A DNA stretch of 64,000 bases from positions 186,001-250,000 of the forward strand of contig NZ_JACHZE010000006.1 of the NCBI RefSeq assembly GCF_014193285.1, given 5' to 3'. The DNA comes from Atlantibacter sp. RC6. GTDB taxonomy: Bacteria > Pseudomonadota > Gammaproteobacteria > Enterobacterales > Enterobacteriaceae. A model generated the notes under the pieces. It was not told the DNA's origin. It did not search any database and saw only the letters and a list, made by a program, of their open reading frames with translations. The translations under genes were made by a program, and so were the position numbers. Positions 56,694-64,000 of the stretch are shown here, piece after piece. Position 1 is the first letter of the stretch. Each line of letters begins with the position of its first letter.

Positions 56694-59600
56694 TTACGCT
56701 GTCTGAGAGAAAGCCCCAGAACCACGCAAAACCAGCATGGTAGGCGATTCGATTTTGTTACTCCCCGAAAGGCCTGCGATGTCTATCGCCTGAACTGTAC
56801 AGTTAATAACACGATCCGTCGTTCGGATGCTGTGCATCACAGTTGTTGTTGTGTTCCCTGCCGCATTGAGCTGCGGTCCAGAAACAACCAATGATCGTAC
56901 ACTACCGTTGATATTTATGGTTACGTTAGTGTTTGACGACACAGCTGACCCGCCCTGGGTACCATTGAAGTGAGTGACAACAGCAAAAACAACGATCTGC
57001 TTTGATAAATTCGTCGTAGCACTGTCCACATACTGAAACGAGCGACTATTAGTTGCTGCCTGTCCGGTATCACTAAACACCATGCCGTTAGCCACGTCAC
57101 CGATAAAACTGCTCGCTTCAACCACCCCGGTGAACCGCCCGTCAGTTGCATACACCGTTCCTGTGAACGAGCCGGCGCTGGCATAAACAGTCCCTTTAAT
57201 GGTTACGCCGGTGAAATATGCAAACCCGTTTTTATTGACATGCCAGCCGACATTGCCTGTGCCGTCCCAGGTTGTTGACTGGATGTACTGGCCGATTTTT
57301 GCATTATCGATGCTGGCATTCTGGATAAACGCCGACCGCAAAAACACCTGGCCGTTAAACACGAAAAACGCGGCTTCATAACTACCCGGATCGCTGCCGG
57401 AATAAATACCAAACTGGTCAGCAGCAAAGACTGCAGTCGATTTATACCCTCCGCTGCCGTTTGGCTCGAGCGACATTCCAAAGCCGGTGTTATAGAGCTG
57501 CTCACCGCGCCGTACGCCAAGATTCAGCGTGTAAGAAACCTTCGCAGTACCGTTATCGGTAATAACCGATGTCAGTTTCTGGTTAATGGCTGCCTGCTGG
57601 TTTCCGAACTGGGTAGATACCTGCGTCTGGTACTGCGCAAAGGCCTGTTCAGCTGAAGACTGTGCTTCCTGAATGGTCACAATAGAACTGTCCACATCAT
57701 GGAACGATGCGGCCACTTCTAGCCGGTACTCGGCAAATGCCTCGTCTGCGGTCGCCTGAGCTGTCTTGACCTCCAGGATCTCAGCGGCGTTTTCGCCAAA
57801 CTGCACGGCAACAAGCTCCTGGAACTGAGCAAAAGCCCTGTCCGCATCGGCAATGGTGATTTTCACCTGCGATATTTCAGCACGGGCAGCACCGACTTGC
57901 TCATACTGGATCTGCGCACCCTCCACCTGAGCGAGCGTGCTCTGCATAGTTGCTTCGAGGCTGTAATCGATCCCGGCCTGCACATTTTTGAATGCCTCAG
58001 AATCGCGTACGGCTTCATCGATGTAATCGAGCATGCCCGGGATATCTGACGACGCCTGGCCTGAGGCCTCAACGAAACCGGAGACACCAAACGCGTTACG
58101 GGTACGCACGTACATGTAATACGTTGTGTCCGCTTTCAGTCCATGCAAATTCCACTGACTGGCGCGCCCGAGGAACTGCGTCTGGTCTTCGACAAGCGCG
58201 GAATTAACGACACGATGCTCACCGCCGTACCAGAATTCAAACGTGGTATCGGAGGTGGCGGTTACGCGCATAACCGGGACGACATCTGCTGAGAAAATAC
58301 CGGGTGTCCAGATAGCGGATGAAGGTGCCAGTGGCGCGCCGATAATCAGGTTTACCTGTGTTTCGGCACCCTTCATTCCGTTCTCGTTGCGGCCACGCAC
58401 CCCGAGCATATAATTCCCGGCATTGAGTCCGTATAAGTCATAGCGAAACTGGTCGGTTTCATACTGTGCTACAACCGCCCCGCTTTCGTTATAGACATAC
58501 AGTTCGAACACCAGCTTTTTAGTTGTGGTGGCGGTTTCCCAGGTCGCCGTTACCTGCACGGTTTCGCTGTTGGTGTTAAGGATGCGAAGGTTCTCAATGT
58601 TCGGCACCCGGTAGCCGTTCAGGGTGTCGGTCGGCATTTCAAAAACCGCGCCCTCGTCCACGATGGCCTGTTTGTTCGGGTCGTGCTGCCCCGCAGTGAT
58701 GCTGTAAACCGAGTTATTTTCCGTTTCGGCAATGCTCAGAATGCGGAAAAGGCGGATCGATATTTCACTGATGGATATTGCAAACACAGTGCCGTCACGC
58801 ACCCAGGCAGGAACGCTGCGCAGGGTAATGACGCGCCCGGACACGCTCAGGATGGGGTATTTCAAAAACTTTCCGCTGCTGCCCATAAGTGACATGTTGT
58901 CGCCTGGCGAAACCAGACTGGAAACATCGGCATCAACGGTTATGTTCGCGCCGGAGTGCGAAACAATACGCCCGCCCAGCCGCGTACCGGCATAGTCGTT
59001 ATCCATGATTTCCACGACATCGCCGGGCGTGAAGGCGATTGCATCCCGGGCCATCTGGAAAGTTAACCGACTACTCTCACGCTTTGCGGTTTCCAGCAGC
59101 CATTTCCCGGCTCGCCAGGCCTGCCCGCGTGAAGTGCAGCCGAACGCCTCCAGCGTTGTCTCGTTATAGTTCCCGCGCGCGATCATCGCATCATCGGAAA
59201 CATACTCCTTTACCTGCTCCCAGCCGTTATCCGGATCGGTCCAGGACACCACCACCGCGTTGTATTTTTCGGCCCGTTTAACTGAGCTGCGGCTGAATTT
59301 CCCGTCGACAACATTCGCATTGGTAATGGTGGCCACCGGGTCCTGAGGTGTATCCAGCATGACAGTGAGACGCAGGCCATCCCAGAGGGCTATGCCCCGG
59401 AACATCCCGGCGATTTTATCCAGGATATCGCGGGCGCTGGCCTGCTCGGTGATGTAGGCGTTCAGCGTCATACGCGGTTCTTTCCCACCGTAGCCGTCAT
59501 TCACCGGCTGATCGCAATACTGTGAAAGGATATAAAGCGCACCGTCGTCGACATCGATATAGCCCGCGCGCCGGGCCAGGCCAAAGCGCGTATTTTTCAC

Positions 59601-60446
59601 CAGTTCGCGAAAGAGCCATGCCGGGTTGTTCGTCCACGCTTTTTTGAATCCGCCAGTCCACAACCCCGAATAGGTTCTGGTAATCGGGTCGTAGTTGTCA
59701 GGAATGTCCACAATCAGGCCACGCAGGTGATAGGTGCGGCTTGGGGTGTCCCTGTACTGGTCACGATCAATCACTGCACCGGCAATAGCCGAAAACGGGT
59801 AGTTCAGGTTGTCGTCAGTAATCTGGCTGTAGCTGTTCCAGATAGTACCGTTGGACAGCAGGTCGCTGTTGCTGTCAGGCGTGATGCGGCGAACGCGGAT
59901 ATCGAAGGGTTTCGTTGCCGGTGCCTCGATGACGTGCGCCTCCAGATATTCGCCAGATATTTTATTTGGCCCGATCGTAACGGTTTTCTGCAGTGTGAAC
60001 GCGCCACCGGCAACGCGGGTTTCGATCACCATCGTCACAGAGGTGTTCTTCTGGTTCCCTTTCGTATCCTGCTCGACCAGGCCCGTCACACCGATATTCA
60101 GCCGCACGCGCGTGACGTCCTGATCGGTGATTGTGCGGACCAGTGGCGTGTTGAAAGTCACCTCGGTGTTAACGATGCTGGTCGCCTCGATGGCGGAAAA
60201 GCCGTTAATCGGGCTCTGGAATTCCGAGCCGGGGCGCCAAGCAACGCTCACGCCGTTCACGCTGACGTTGCCGGCAGAATCGGTGATGGGCGTTTTATTC
60301 AGCATGAAAGAAGAAAGATACGACTGGTCAACCGGTCCGTAAATCGGACCTTCACTGATGAGATCCAGCACGCGGTAAAACTGTTTTGATTTGAGGTTAT
60401 CGTCGAGAAGTTTGGGAGTCGATGCCTTGCCGCCGCCTGATGACAT
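56694..60446 (-). CDS. Tail tip host-specificity protein J
   Basis: A 1250-residue lambda gpJ-type central tail fibre. The N-terminus SSGGGKASTPKLLDDNLKSKQFYRVLDLISEGPIYG is diagnostic. Hub domains fill roughly residues 1-600, fibronectin-like segments lie around 600-800 (APLAPSSAIWTP... TTYYMYVRTRNAFGVSG), a coiled coil of repeated AQATADEAFAEYRLEVAASF / AEQAFAQYQTQVSTQFG units around 830-960, and a receptor-facing C-terminus. Longer than lambda J (1132). The repeated FAQFQELV..QFGENAA units of about 35-40 residues suggest a duplicated stalk. It binds the host receptor. Confidence 0.92.
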   Translation of the reverse strand: MSSGGGKASTPKLLDDNLKSKQFYRVLDLISEGPIYGPVDQSYLSSFMLNKTPITDSAGNVSVNGVSVAWRPGSEFQSPINGFSAIEATSIVNTEVTFNTPLVRTITDQDVTRVRLNIGVTGLVEQDTKGNQKNTSVTMVIETRVAGGAFTLQKTVTIGPNKISGEYLEAHVIEAPATKPFDIRVRRITPDSNSDLLSNGTIWNSYSQITDDNLNYPFSAIAGAVIDRDQYRDTPSRTYHLRGLIVDIPDNYDPITRTYSGLWTGGFKKAWTNNPAWLFRELVKNTRFGLARRAGYIDVDDGALYILSQYCDQPVNDGYGGKEPRMTLNAYITEQASARDILDKIAGMFRGIALWDGLRLTVMLDTPQDPVATITNANVVDGKFSRSSVKRAEKYNAVVVSWTDPDNGWEQVKEYVSDDAMIARGNYNETTLEAFGCTSRGQAWRAGKWLLETAKRESSRLTFQMARDAIAFTPGDVVEIMDNDYAGTRLGGRIVSHSGANITVDADVSSLVSPGDNMSLMGSSGKFLKYPILSVSGRVITLRSVPAWVRDGTVFAISISEISIRLFRILSIAETENNSVYSITAGQHDPNKQAIVDEGAVFEMPTDTLNGYRVPNIENLRILNTNSETVQVTATWETATTTKKLVFELYVYNESGAVVAQYETDQFRYDLYGLNAGNYMLGVRGRNENGMKGAETQVNLIIGAPLAPSSAIWTPGIFSADVVPVMRVTATSDTTFEFWYGGEHRVVNSALVEDQTQFLGRASQWNLHGLKADTTYYMYVRTRNAFGVSGFVEASGQASSDIPGMLDYIDEAVRDSEAFKNVQAGIDYSLEATMQSTLAQVEGAQIQYEQVGAARAEISQVKITIADADRAFAQFQELVAVQFGENAAEILEVKTAQATADEAFAEYRLEVAASFHDVDSSIVTIQEAQSSAEQAFAQYQTQVSTQFGNQQAAINQKLTSVITDNGTAKVSYTLNLGVRRGEQLYNTGFGMSLEPNGSGGYKSTAVFAADQFGIYSGSDPGSYEAAFFVFNGQVFLRSAFIQNASIDNAKIGQYIQSTTWDGTGNVGWHVNKNGFAYFTGVTIKGTVYASAGSFTGTVYATDGRFTGVVEASSFIGDVANGMVFSDTGQAATNSRSFQYVDSATTNLSKQIVVFAVVTHFNGTQGGSAVSSNTNVTININGSVRSLVVSGPQLNAAGNTTTTVMHSIRTTDRVINCTVQAIDIAGLSGSNKIESPTMLVLRGSGAFSQTA

Positions 60447-60455
60447 ATTTCCGCC

Positions 60456-60983
60456 TTAGCTTATTGATTCTGTCCAGTCCTGGTTGTTTGTGGTGTCGAT
60501 ACCAAGGGAAATGACGTTAGAGCCCACCACCATCTCCCCGAGCAGGATCGGCACAGGCCGCCCCTGCCCGGCGCGGTTCTCCGCACTGGTGAAAGAGTTG
60601 TTTGTGATGGTGTTGTTTTCCGCCGCCTCGGCTGAGGTTTTAGTTTTCATGTTGCGGGACATGTAAACGCTGTAGGCAATGGAGGCAACGCTTACCGCCA
60701 CTGCGATCCACGCGGCGGCGGCTGCGGTAATTGCCCCCTCCACCACCGGCACAAACAGCACGCTTGAACCAGCATCCAGACGCCTGTCCAGATGCCAGCG
60801 CATCGAATCGGCGGCAACGTCTTCGCCCGCCACGCGGATGCGCACCCGTGATTTGAGAAAGTCTTTTTTGAATTCCGGGCACTGGGCCAGCAGCAGGCGC
60901 AGCCCCTGCGCGGGGGTATCAACGTTTAATGTGACCTGGCGAAAATGTCGGCGGAAATGCCCCGCAAATCTAAAGATGAGCAC
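60456..60983 (-). CDS. Tail assembly protein I
   Basis: A 175-residue lambda gpI-like protein: N-terminal FAGHFRRHFRQVTLNVDTPAQGLRLLLAQCPEFKK, then a hydrophobic glycine/alanine-rich segment (VEGAITAAAAAWIAVAVSVASIAYSVYMSRN), then ENRAGQGRPVPILLGEMVVGSNVISLGI. It overlaps the end of K by 58 bases and precedes J by 9 bases, as in lambda. It is required for tail tip assembly but not found in the finished tail. Confidence 0.88.
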   Translation of the reverse strand: MLIFRFAGHFRRHFRQVTLNVDTPAQGLRLLLAQCPEFKKDFLKSRVRIRVAGEDVAADSMRWHLDRRLDAGSSVLFVPVVEGAITAAAAAWIAVAVSVASIAYSVYMSRNMKTKTSAEAAENNTITNNSFTSAENRAGQGRPVPILLGEMVVGSNVISLGIDTTNNQDWTESIS

Positions 60984-61645
60984 CGGTGATGCCTCCAGAT
61001 GGAATGGGCTTGTTTCACGTAAGCCATGCGGAAGGGTTCACGCCTGCTGAGGTGCCCGGCGTGGTCGTGATGAAGCACCATGTTATCGTCCAGCAGGATC
61101 ATCGCATGGCACGGGTCGGCACCCGGGAACGGCTGACGGATAATCACATCACCGGGCCGGGCCTCGCTGGGGGGAATCTGATGAAACCCGTTCGCCGACA
61201 GGTTCTTCAGGTAGAGATTCTCCCCGCGCAGCCACCAACCTTCGGTCCTTTTGAAGTCCGGAAGGTCGATGCCGCACAGATGATACGCATCGCGAAACAG
61301 CGTGTAGCAGTCTGTCACACCATGCTCAAACCGGCGGCCAAGCAGATGCGCTACCGGGCGGAACTTTCGCAGCTCGCCGTTACACGCCAGCCACCAGGGC
61401 AGGCCTGTCATAACCTGCATGGCGCGGTCAGCACCTGACAGCACAGGTACCGGCTGCGGGTGCGAGTGAAAGACAGCCGTGACCTCCCCCGCCTCCTCTG
61501 CTGCCAGCCAGTCAGCGTCGCTGATGCGGAAATGGTGAGCCGGATCGGGATGTACGTTACGGCATGGGTACACGCGGGTGTCGTCGATAATCAGCGCGCA
61601 CACTTCATCCTGCGACGAGGCCGCATACTCGAGTAATTCCTGCAT
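60926..61645 (-). CDS. Tail protein K, JAB/MPN plus NlpC/P60 peptidase
   Basis: A 239-residue lambda gpK-like protein. The first half is a JAMM-type domain (VTAVFHSHPQPVPVLSGADR, metal His-x-His and Asp), the second an NlpC/P60 cysteine peptidase (GVTDCYTLFRDAYH with catalytic Cys, and CHAMILLDDN with His). The start MQELLEYA overlaps the L stop as TGATG; the longer frame overlaps L. It is thought to cut peptidoglycan or process tail tip proteins during injection and assembly. Confidence 0.9.
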   Translation of the reverse strand: MQELLEYAASSQDEVCALIIDDTRVYPCRNVHPDPAHHFRISDADWLAAEEAGEVTAVFHSHPQPVPVLSGADRAMQVMTGLPWWLACNGELRKFRPVAHLLGRRFEHGVTDCYTLFRDAYHLCGIDLPDFKRTEGWWLRGENLYLKNLSANGFHQIPPSEARPGDVIIRQPFPGADPCHAMILLDDNMVLHHDHAGHLSRREPFRMAYVKQAHSIWRHHRCSSLDLRGISADIFARSH

Positions 61646-62349
61646 CAGGAAACCTTTTGAGAGCCGGGGAAACTGCTGATTGGCATGGGGTACGGTCGCG
61701 GGTACCGGAAGCGGCAACCTGTGCGGCGGTGAGAGCATTTATCCAGCGCCGGGTTGCTGGTCGGGTTGTCCCGTTCATCAGCGACCGGCGGCCCGTCGTA
61801 GTTGCAGCCGGTACCGCGATAAACCCACTGGCACACATCCGCCAGGATAGTCCGCGCCGGGATAATGGCGTTGTCGCAGTCCACCGGCGTTGCGAGAGAA
61901 TAAGTCACCTGCTCTGACGTCTCTTCGGTCATCTCCTCGACAACGTAACGGGATACCGCCTCCATGGTGGGATCGGCATCCGGGTTACCGTTGGGAAAGT
62001 TAACCGCGTCCAGATACTTCACCGGCACCTGGCGACGGGTGATCACCACGCCCAGCAGATCGTCGAAATCATGGTTTAACCCAAAAATCATACCTGTGAC
62101 GTTCGCTACTGCCATGGCCGGGCGCGCATAAGTACCCTCGTTCCGGCTTTCGAAGCCTTCGATGGCGATCGGGTAAGCGGGATAGGCGTTACCGCGCCAG
62201 ATAACGTTGTTGTAAAAGCCGTTGGTACCGGAGTGAAAGCGTTCCAGGTTCCCGCCGTAAGGCCGGAGGTCGAGTTCAAACAGATCGATAAAAGCGCCAA
62301 CTCCGGCGTCGACGCTTTCGATAATTAGCTCTGGTGGAATGTCGCGCAC
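61645..62349 (-). CDS. Minor tail protein L
   Basis: A 234-residue lambda gpL-like protein from a GTG with GGGAG six bases upstream. The frame extends eight codons further to another GTG at 62373, but that lies inside the terminator stem. GFESRNEGTYARPAMAVANVTGMI, RRQVPVKYLDAVNFPNGNPDADPTMEAVSRYVVEEMTE and the Cys-rich end (VCQWVYRGTGCNY... DKCSHRRTGCRFRY), which in lambda-type L binds an Fe-S cluster, are clear. Confidence 0.9.
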   Translation of the reverse strand: MRDIPPELIIESVDAGVGAFIDLFELDLRPYGGNLERFHSGTNGFYNNVIWRGNAYPAYPIAIEGFESRNEGTYARPAMAVANVTGMIFGLNHDFDDLLGVVITRRQVPVKYLDAVNFPNGNPDADPTMEAVSRYVVEEMTEETSEQVTYSLATPVDCDNAIIPARTILADVCQWVYRGTGCNYDGPPVADERDNPTSNPALDKCSHRRTGCRFRYPRPYPMPISSFPGSQKVS

Positions 62350-62362
62350 GAAAATCTCCCAT

Positions 62363-62385
62363 AAAAAAGCCACCCGGAGGTGGCT
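62363..62385 (-). terminator. Rho-independent terminator just upstream of L
   Basis: On the minus strand: AGCCACC-TCCG-GGTGGCT followed by TTTTTT. It stands between the inserted small genes and L, so late transcription must be antiterminated to reach L, K, I and J. Such terminators are typical companions of moron insertions. Confidence 0.82.
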
Positions 62386-62460
62386 ACTGTTCGAATATCA
62401 GGATGTTAAAAAGTGCTAACTGTAGTTAGGCTGGAATTTCCATATTAAAAAGGAGGTTTT

Positions 62461-62637
62461 ATGTCCGGACTGGTAAATCCTAAAGACTCACCTGAAGAAT
62501 CGGCATATGCATTGTTGATTGAACTGGTCAGGGCGCAGAGAGTACCCGTTTATTCAGGCGGGAATATTACTGCTTTGCTATCCATATATGACCAGGCGGT
62601 ACAACATTTCAAAAAAGAAGATGAAGAGAGAAATTAA
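62461..62637 (+). CDS. Small moron-like protein between M and L, plus strand
   Basis: A 58-residue gene against the direction of the tail operon: MSGLVNPKDSPEESAYALLI, then ELVRAQRVPVYSGGNITALL and SIYDQAVQHFKKEDEERN. A near-perfect ribosome site AAGGAGG lies 5 bases before the ATG. Its stop codon overlaps that of the opposing small gene (TTAA at 62634-62637). No signal or membrane segment; helical and acidic. It is probably expressed from the prophage (moron). Function unknown. Confidence 0.72.
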   Translation: MSGLVNPKDSPEESAYALLIELVRAQRVPVYSGGNITALLSIYDQAVQHFKKEDEERN

Positions 62638-62801
62638 TTTTCATCACACAGTTTAATGAAACTCTCACGAACGGATTCGGCAATTTCCCTGGCTTTATCC
62701 GTTCGTTTTCGTTCATCCCATGTCACCATTCCTTCAAGCTCCCGGGAAAGAGTTTTCGCCGCCTCTTCGATCAAACATTCCGGCAATTCTGCAAATTTCA
62801 T
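62634..62801 (-). CDS. Small moron-like protein between M and L, minus strand
   Basis: A 55-residue acidic helical protein, MKFAELPECLIEEAAKTLSR then ELEGMVTWDERKRTDKAREI and AESVRESFIKLCDEN, with AAGGAAATAGTT before the ATG. It is read in the same direction as the tail genes, 10 bases after the M stop, and is convergent with the 58-residue gene, stop codons overlapping by two or three bases. No function recognised; size and charge would fit a small DNA-mimic or toxin-antitoxin-type protein, but nothing specific supports either. Confidence 0.65.
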   Translation of the reverse strand: MKFAELPECLIEEAAKTLSRELEGMVTWDERKRTDKAREIAESVRESFIKLCDEN

Positions 62802-62811
62802 AACTATTTCC

Positions 62812-63159
62812 TTACCGAGGTACCTGTTCAAACGTGGCCGTCAGTTCATAGAGCGGCCCGGTCTTTGTCATGCTCCAGGAGCGGCAGACGAACAGCGCCT
62901 GCACCCCCGTATCCGATGGCGTCCAGTAGAACGACTCCACCGCCATGCGTGCTGTCAGAAACGCCTCGGCCTGCTTCGCCGGGTTCACGCGGCAAGATCC
63001 ATTAACGCCGCGAAACGTCAGCGAGTATTTAGCCATCAGCGGGTTAATGCCTTTCTTCTGGCGTTGCTCGTAACCGTCACCGAGTTTGACGACAGCAACG
63101 TTAGGGGTGCGTTCGGCGCTGTAGCCGCGTTGAGGTTTCCAGATGAAGATTTCAGGCAT
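62812..63159 (-). CDS. Minor tail protein M
   Basis: A 115-residue lambda gpM-like protein: EIFIWKPQRGYSAERTPNVAVVKLGDGYEQRQKKGINPLMAKYSLTFRG near the N-terminus and FYWTPSDTGVQALFVCRSWSMTK..GPLYELTATFEQVPR at the end are typical. AAGGAG lies before the ATG. It follows the tape measure gene and, in lambda, abuts L; here two small genes separate M and L. Confidence 0.87.
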   Translation of the reverse strand: MPEIFIWKPQRGYSAERTPNVAVVKLGDGYEQRQKKGINPLMAKYSLTFRGVNGSCRVNPAKQAEAFLTARMAVESFYWTPSDTGVQALFVCRSWSMTKTGPLYELTATFEQVPR

Positions 63160-63171
63160 ATCTGCTCCTTG

Positions 63172-63273
63172 TTAACTTAACCAGCCCCGACCACTCATGT
63201 ATCCTACAATCAGTGTTAATAGAGGAAAGAGGAGCCACAGGAGCCATGAATAATGCTCAATAAAATCAGCCAT
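63172..63273 (-). CDS. 33-residue single-span membrane peptide
   Basis: MADFIEHYSWLLWLLFPLLT then LIVGYMSGRGWLS: one hydrophobic helix covering residues 9-26 with Trp-rich ends. GAGGTG lies 6 bases before the ATG, and the gene is followed 12 bases later by M in the same direction. It overlaps the 5' end of the plus-strand gene at 63253 by 21 bases, antisense. It may be a lysis- or exclusion-type small membrane protein of the prophage, or chance; only experiment can decide. Confidence 0.42.
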   Translation of the reverse strand: MADFIEHYSWLLWLLFPLLTLIVGYMSGRGWLS

Positions 63274-63651
63274 ATTTCACCTCTGTTTGGTTTGTTATCT
63301 CCGGCAATAGGGATTGTGACTTTCTTTATTGGCAGAAAACTTGGCAAGCGCGATGCTTACCGAAATGAACGCAATAAAGCCGCCGAGCCGGTATATATCG
63401 GCGTACTGTCGCATATAGAGAAAATATCGCAGCGGATGAACGTCAGGATTCCTGTCACCCAAAAACAAGTAGATACTCTCTGCTGGCACTCCCGCAGCAC
63501 TGAAGCGGAAAAAATTCAGACAGCCTGGAAAGAATACAAAACCGTTGAATTAATGGCTGGTGATGAGTATTCGTCAGACCCTGGATTCACCGACTACGAC
63601 TATTTCGTTGAGGTTGCGAAGAAATTTGCAAAACTTGTCGAAAAGAAATGA
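63253..63651 (+). CDS. Moron-like membrane protein between H and M
   Basis: A 132-residue protein on the strand opposite to the tail genes. An N-terminal hydrophobic segment (SPLFGLLSPAIGIVTFFIG, residues ~9-27) is followed by RKLGKRDAYRNERNKAAEP, a positive stop-transfer stretch, and a soluble helical part ending AKKFAKLVEKK. GGAG precedes the start by 12 bases. The layout (inner-membrane anchor plus cytosolic domain, opposite orientation in a late operon) fits a lysogenic-conversion gene, perhaps superinfection exclusion. No family recognised. Confidence 0.7.
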   Translation: MLNKISHISPLFGLLSPAIGIVTFFIGRKLGKRDAYRNERNKAAEPVYIGVLSHIEKISQRMNVRIPVTQKQVDTLCWHSRSTEAEKIQTAWKEYKTVELMAGDEYSSDPGFTDYDYFVEVAKKFAKLVEKK

Positions 63652-63652
63652 C

Positions 63653-64000
63653 TTACCGCTTGTTTCGCGGCTGAATTAATCCGCCAGGACGTGAAGCCTG
63701 GTCGCTTATTTGGAATAATGCGACCCGCTTCATCATCCCTTCCATCTGCTTTATAGTGGCATCGTCGATACCGCCGGTAGTGTTGATTTCAAATGTGATG
63801 TGCTGAACAACGCCACCCCCGCCTGCTTTATCTGCTGGAATGATCTTCCCTGACTTGTTCGGCATGAATATCTGCTGACCTCCGGTAGTCTGGAATACCT
63901 CTGAGCGTCCATCCTCGTTAATGCGATAGGCATTGCCAGCAGACACCGTGCCACCGTAACGGCGACCACCGGCAAGCGCCATGCCTTTAGCCATCAGCAT
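63653..64000 (-). CDS. Tape measure protein H, C-terminal part (cut by window edge)
   Basis: The last 115 codons of a large gene that continues beyond the right edge. AKGMALAGGRRYGGTVSAGNAYRINEDGRSEVFQTTGGQQIFMPNKSGKIIPAD is the usual C-terminal region of lambda/HK97-type tape measure proteins, followed by HITFEINTTGGIDDATIKQMEGMMKR. It sets tail length and helps DNA passage. The internal ATG at the window edge is not the start. Confidence 0.85.
   Translation of the reverse strand: MLMAKGMALAGGRRYGGTVSAGNAYRINEDGRSEVFQTTGGQQIFMPNKSGKIIPADKAGGGGVVQHITFEINTTGGIDDATIKQMEGMMKRVALFQISDQASRPGGLIQPRNKR

Noticed and set aside
62349-62373. Upstream GTG (62373) as the start of tail protein L
   Set aside because: It lies inside the terminator stem, while the GTG at 62349 has a GGGAG at ideal spacing.

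Overview
The window is chromosomal DNA of an enterobacterium from the Enterobacter/Kosakonia/Klebsiella/Citrobacter group. This is inferred from gene order: in mirror orientation it follows the E. coli ydcI-ydcJ-opgD-rimL-ydcK-tehAB-ydcL-ydcO-sutR-rlhA-yncJ-ydcR-ydcSTUV-patD block, and most products match their E. coli counterparts in length and in the residues I can recall. The species cannot be fixed from the window alone. No rRNA, tRNA or CRISPR array was seen.

Region 1 (about 1-22.7 kb) is mostly conserved core. It opens with the 3' scrap of a tyrosine integrase. Then come patD and the ydcSTUV ABC importer with its MocR-type regulator ydcR (putrescine/GABA-type metabolism), a PliG-like lysozyme inhibitor, a cyanide-insensitive-type bd oxidase (cioAB plus a 43-residue third subunit), yncJ, an old yellow enzyme, treF behind a sigma-S-like -10 element, rlhA, the divergent sutR/benE pair, ydcL, tehAB, ydcK and rimL.

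Region 2 (22.8-27.1 kb) replaces the ydcH position between rimL and opgD with a type VI secretion cassette of visibly lower GC. It holds a vgrG 5' stub, a Tle3-type phospholipase effector, two tandem Tli3-type immunity lipoproteins, and the first bases of a third immunity gene cut off by a decayed IS256-family transposase fragment.

Region 3 (27.5-39.8 kb) resumes with opgD. It then carries accessory genes (PhzF-like isomerase with a YheO-type regulator; a trimeric-autotransporter-like protein with four 52-residue Pro/Gln-rich repeats; an orphan amino-acid binding protein with a YbdL-like aminotransferase and a LysR regulator). After these come ydcJ (hglS), ydcI and a NemA-like flavoenzyme.

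Region 4 (39.8-48.3 kb) is the most striking metabolic unit, a probable aerobic C3-sulfonate locus. One operon encodes a zinc dehydrogenase, an MHS-type transporter, an SDR and an HpsN-like sulfopropanediol 3-dehydrogenase. Opposite it lie suyA-suyB (sulfolactate sulfo-lyase), then a HutC-type GntR regulator and a YeiH-type anion exporter. Four copies of a TGTCATRTACA-like motif lie in front of the four transcription units and tie them into one predicted regulon. The predicted route is dihydroxypropanesulfonate to sulfolactate to pyruvate plus sulfite, with sulfite/sulfate export. A chemoreceptor follows.

Region 5 (50.1-54.2 kb) has frmRA without frmB, a repeat-rich gap, a TetR regulator convergent with an AcuI-like acryloyl-CoA reductase, and a 3' remnant of umuC.

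Region 6 (about 54.4 kb to the right edge) is the tail end of a lambda-like prophage on the minus strand: tape measure (cut by the window edge), M, L, K, I, J and an S74-type tail fibre. Moron-like small genes sit between H/M and M/L.
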